Source: JBFIHF01 sp964411125
GTDB lineage: Bacteria > Myxococcota_A > Bradymonadia > Bradymonadales > Bradymonadaceae
DNA length: 24,290 nucleotides
Direction: 5' to 3'
Assembly (NCBI GenBank): GCA_964411125.1
Contig: CAYPJU010000089.1
Coordinates: 1 to 24,290 of the forward strand
The notes under the pieces were generated by a model. The model was not told where the DNA came from. It saw only the letters and a list, made by a program, of their open reading frames with translations, and made no database searches. Shown in pieces: positions 22,607 to 24,290 of this stretch. Both the position numbers and the translations under genes were made by a program. The number at the start of each line of letters is the position of its first letter. Position 1 is the stretch's first letter.

Positions 22607-24290
22607 AGCCGGGCGGGGCCCCACGGACGTGGCACGGCGCTCCGTCGCCACGCACTGCGCCGTCGCAACCTTCGTGGGGCGGCGCTGGGTCGCTGCGTTT
22701 CCTGCTGCTCGCCCTCCTGGGCCTCCTCCCCCCCACGCTACTCCACGCTCAACCGAGCCCCGAGCCCTTCCTGCTGCTCGAGGTTTCCCGCGACTGCGCG
22801 TCGGACGCCGACGACACTCTCCTGGCCGACGAGATCCGCCTCCGCATGCCGGGAACGTTCGTAGTCCGCGGTCGCGTCGACGCCACCGAACCCGACTGGC
22901 ACGTCCGGTGGCGCCCCATGCCCGACGGCACCTGCGAGCTCGCATTCGACGGGGTCGACAGCGACTCGGCGATGCCGCTAGGCCCTGACGCCGGGGCCGC
23001 CGAAATCCAGCTCGCCGCGAGCCGCGTCGCCTGGCTCGCCTCGGTCTCGCGTCCGCGCGGCACCGAGGCCCCAGAGGTCGAACCGGAAGTCGCCCCCCCT
23101 AACGACGCTGCGGAGCCGTCGGAGGAAGATCCCGCGCCGGTCGAGCCCAAGCCGGAGGAGCCCCCTGCCGAAGAAGTCGCCGAAGAACCGCCCCCCGAAA
23201 CACCACAGCCTCCGGTCCAGGAGCAGCCTTCGCCTCCGCCCGCCCCCGAGTACGAGCGCATCGATACCCGCGTGTCGGTGTGGCCCGGTCTCACGCTGGT
23301 CCCCCTCGCTCTCCCCGAACGGGATGTCGCGTCATTCTCCTTCAACCTGCTGGGCGGTCGTTCCTACGGCCTCGAGGGGCTCGAGATCGGCTTCCTCTTC
23401 AATCGGGAAACCGCGTTTGCTCGCGGCGTGCAGATCGCCCTGGGGGCGAACGTCGTCGGGGGAGACACGCTCCTCGTGCAGGCCGCGGTCGGCGCAAACG
23501 TCGTAGGCGGACAGCAGCGGGGGCTCGCGCTCGCGGTCGGCGGCAACTTCATGAGCGACGCGGGGGGAACCCTAGTCGCCGTCGGCACCAACGTGGTCGG
23601 TGGGACGCAAAACGGCATCGCCCTCGCGGTCGGCGCAAACTACGGCGGACGAATGCATGGACTTCAAGCCGCGGTCGGAGCGAACGTCGCCGGCGAAGAG
23701 TCCGCCGCCGTACAGCTCGCGCTCGGCGTCAATGCCGCCCGCTCTCTCACCGGGTTTCAGCTCGGGCTCGTCAACCTGGCCGGTCCAGTCGAGGGAGCAC
23801 AGCTCGGGCTCGTCAACATCGCCGAGACGACGGACGCCTCGATCGGCCTCGTGAACCTGATGTACGGCGAACCGTTCTACGCGACTGCGTGGGGAACTAC
23901 GCTCGGCGGCGTCGTGGGCGGCTTTCGGCACGGCGGGCGGCATTTACACTACAGCTACCTCGCCGGCGCCGACTTCGCCCCCGGGACGGCGGGCTGGAAA
24001 CTCGGTCTCGGCGCGGGCCTACACTTCCCCCTCGGCCCTCTCTTCCTCGACGCCGATCTCTACGCGTTCCACAAGGTCGCCGACGGCTACGACTTCTCGC
24101 AGGGGAGCCTCGAGACGCAGCCCCGGATGACTCTCGGCTGGCAGCCTGCGCGCCGGTTCGCCCTCTTCTTCGGCGTCGGACCGACGATACTCCTCACCGG
24201 TCTCCTCGACCCTACGCAGGTAGCCCCTTCCTACGGCCTGGAGCTCACGGACCCGGCCAGCCCCCGCAAGGTGTTCGTGTGGCCCGAGCT
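22597..24290 (+). CDS. Surface-repeat outer-membrane protein, 3'-truncated by window end
   Basis: An open frame of 564 codons runs to the last base, so the C-terminus is missing. The start is GTG 22597, with GGAG five nt upstream, overlapping the anti-sigma gene by 10 nt; GTG 22603 is an alternative. A long n-region precedes a hydrophobic core (FLLLALLGLLPP) and a cleavage site after LLHA (residue 51). A soluble domain of about 100 residues with two Cys is followed by a Pro/Glu-rich spacer (about 160-220). About ten repeats of 14-17 residues come next (278-425), such as VQAAVGANVVGG and GFQLGLVNLAG. These resemble the surface repeats of LA_2272-type proteins described in Leptospira. The remaining sequence (AGADFAPG, LGLGAGLHFPLG) has alternating beta-barrel character. 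I infer an outer-membrane protein served by the sigma/FecR unit. Confidence 0.8.
   Translation, partial: MRVKPGGAPRTWHGAPSPRTAPSQPSWGGAGSLRFLLLALLGLLPPTLLHAQPSPEPFLLLEVSRDCASDADDTLLADEIRLRMPGTFVVRGRVDATEPDWHVRWRPMPDGTCELAFDGVDSDSAMPLGPDAGAAEIQLAASRVAWLASVSRPRGTEAPEVEPEVAPPNDAAEPSEEDPAPVEPKPEEPPAEEVAEEPPPETPQPPVQEQPSPPPAPEYERIDTRVSVWPGLTLVPLALPERDVASFSFNLLGGRSYGLEGLEIGFLFNRETAFARGVQIALGANVVGGDTLLVQAAVGANVVGGQQRGLALAVGGNFMSDAGGTLVAVGTNVVGGTQNGIALAVGANYGGRMHGLQAAVGANVAGEESAAVQLALGVNAARSLTGFQLGLVNLAGPVEGAQLGLVNIAETTDASIGLVNLMYGEPFYATAWGTTLGGVVGGFRHGGRHLHYSYLAGADFAPGTAGWKLGLGAGLHFPLGPLFLDADLYAFHKVADGYDFSQGSLETQPRMTLGWQPARRFALFFGVGPTILLTGLLDPTQVAPSYGLELTDPASPRKVFVWPE

Overview
The window is high-GC, densely coded bacterial DNA. 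It holds two Ser/Thr kinases with PEGA domains, a separate PEGA protein, two large Cys-rich lipoproteins, an ECF-type sigma factor with a FecR-like anti-sigma factor, and a soluble GAF/PAS histidine kinase. This mix suggests a Myxococcota (former deltaproteobacterial) genome, but I cannot place it more precisely. Two runs of exactly 100 N (7838-7937 and 19197-19296) mark it as a scaffold, probably from a draft or metagenome assembly. Both gaps lie in heptanucleotide repeats.

Layout. 1-5850: a PEGA/TPR protein and a Ser/Thr kinase on the minus strand, divergent from a second kinase of the same architecture on the plus strand. 5851-7694: a short/branched-chain acyl-CoA dehydrogenase and a MtnB-like methylthioribulose-1-phosphate dehydratase in one overlapping minus-strand operon. 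7695-8000: heptamer repeats, a gap and a strong hairpin terminator. 8001-9010: a near-consensus promoter driving a two-gene unit of a stand-alone, motif-less HSDR_N-like nuclease domain followed by rpsU. 9029-11308: a four-gene operon with 4-nt overlaps (cold-shock-domain fusion protein, small two-TM protein, ExbB, ExbD). 11601-15564: a plus-strand operon of a VanY-like M15 carboxypeptidase, a class I glutamine amidotransferase and a histidine kinase. An alpha/beta-hydrolase remnant follows. 16061-18013: a lipoprotein with 18 tandem four-Cys repeats. 18044-18997: a short Rho that lacks the N-terminal RNA-binding region. 18998-19552: rho promoter, two different heptamer repeats and a gap. 19553-24290: a compact operon of Cys-rich lipoprotein, ECF sigma factor, zinc-finger/FecR/TPR anti-sigma factor and a surface-repeat outer-membrane protein that runs off the end.

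How the genes may work together. Much of the window concerns envelope sensing and energisation: kinases with extracytoplasmic PEGA domains, ExbBD, a peptidoglycan carboxypeptidase, and a sigma/anti-sigma unit joined to lipoprotein and outer-membrane genes. The most unusual items are the degenerate HSDR_N-rpsU operon, the minimal Rho with an Arg/Gly-rich N-terminus, the cold-shock-domain fusion that leads the ExbBD operon, and the Cys-rich lipoprotein/sigma/FecR/surface-repeat operon. These are inferences from gene order and motifs. No database search was possible.
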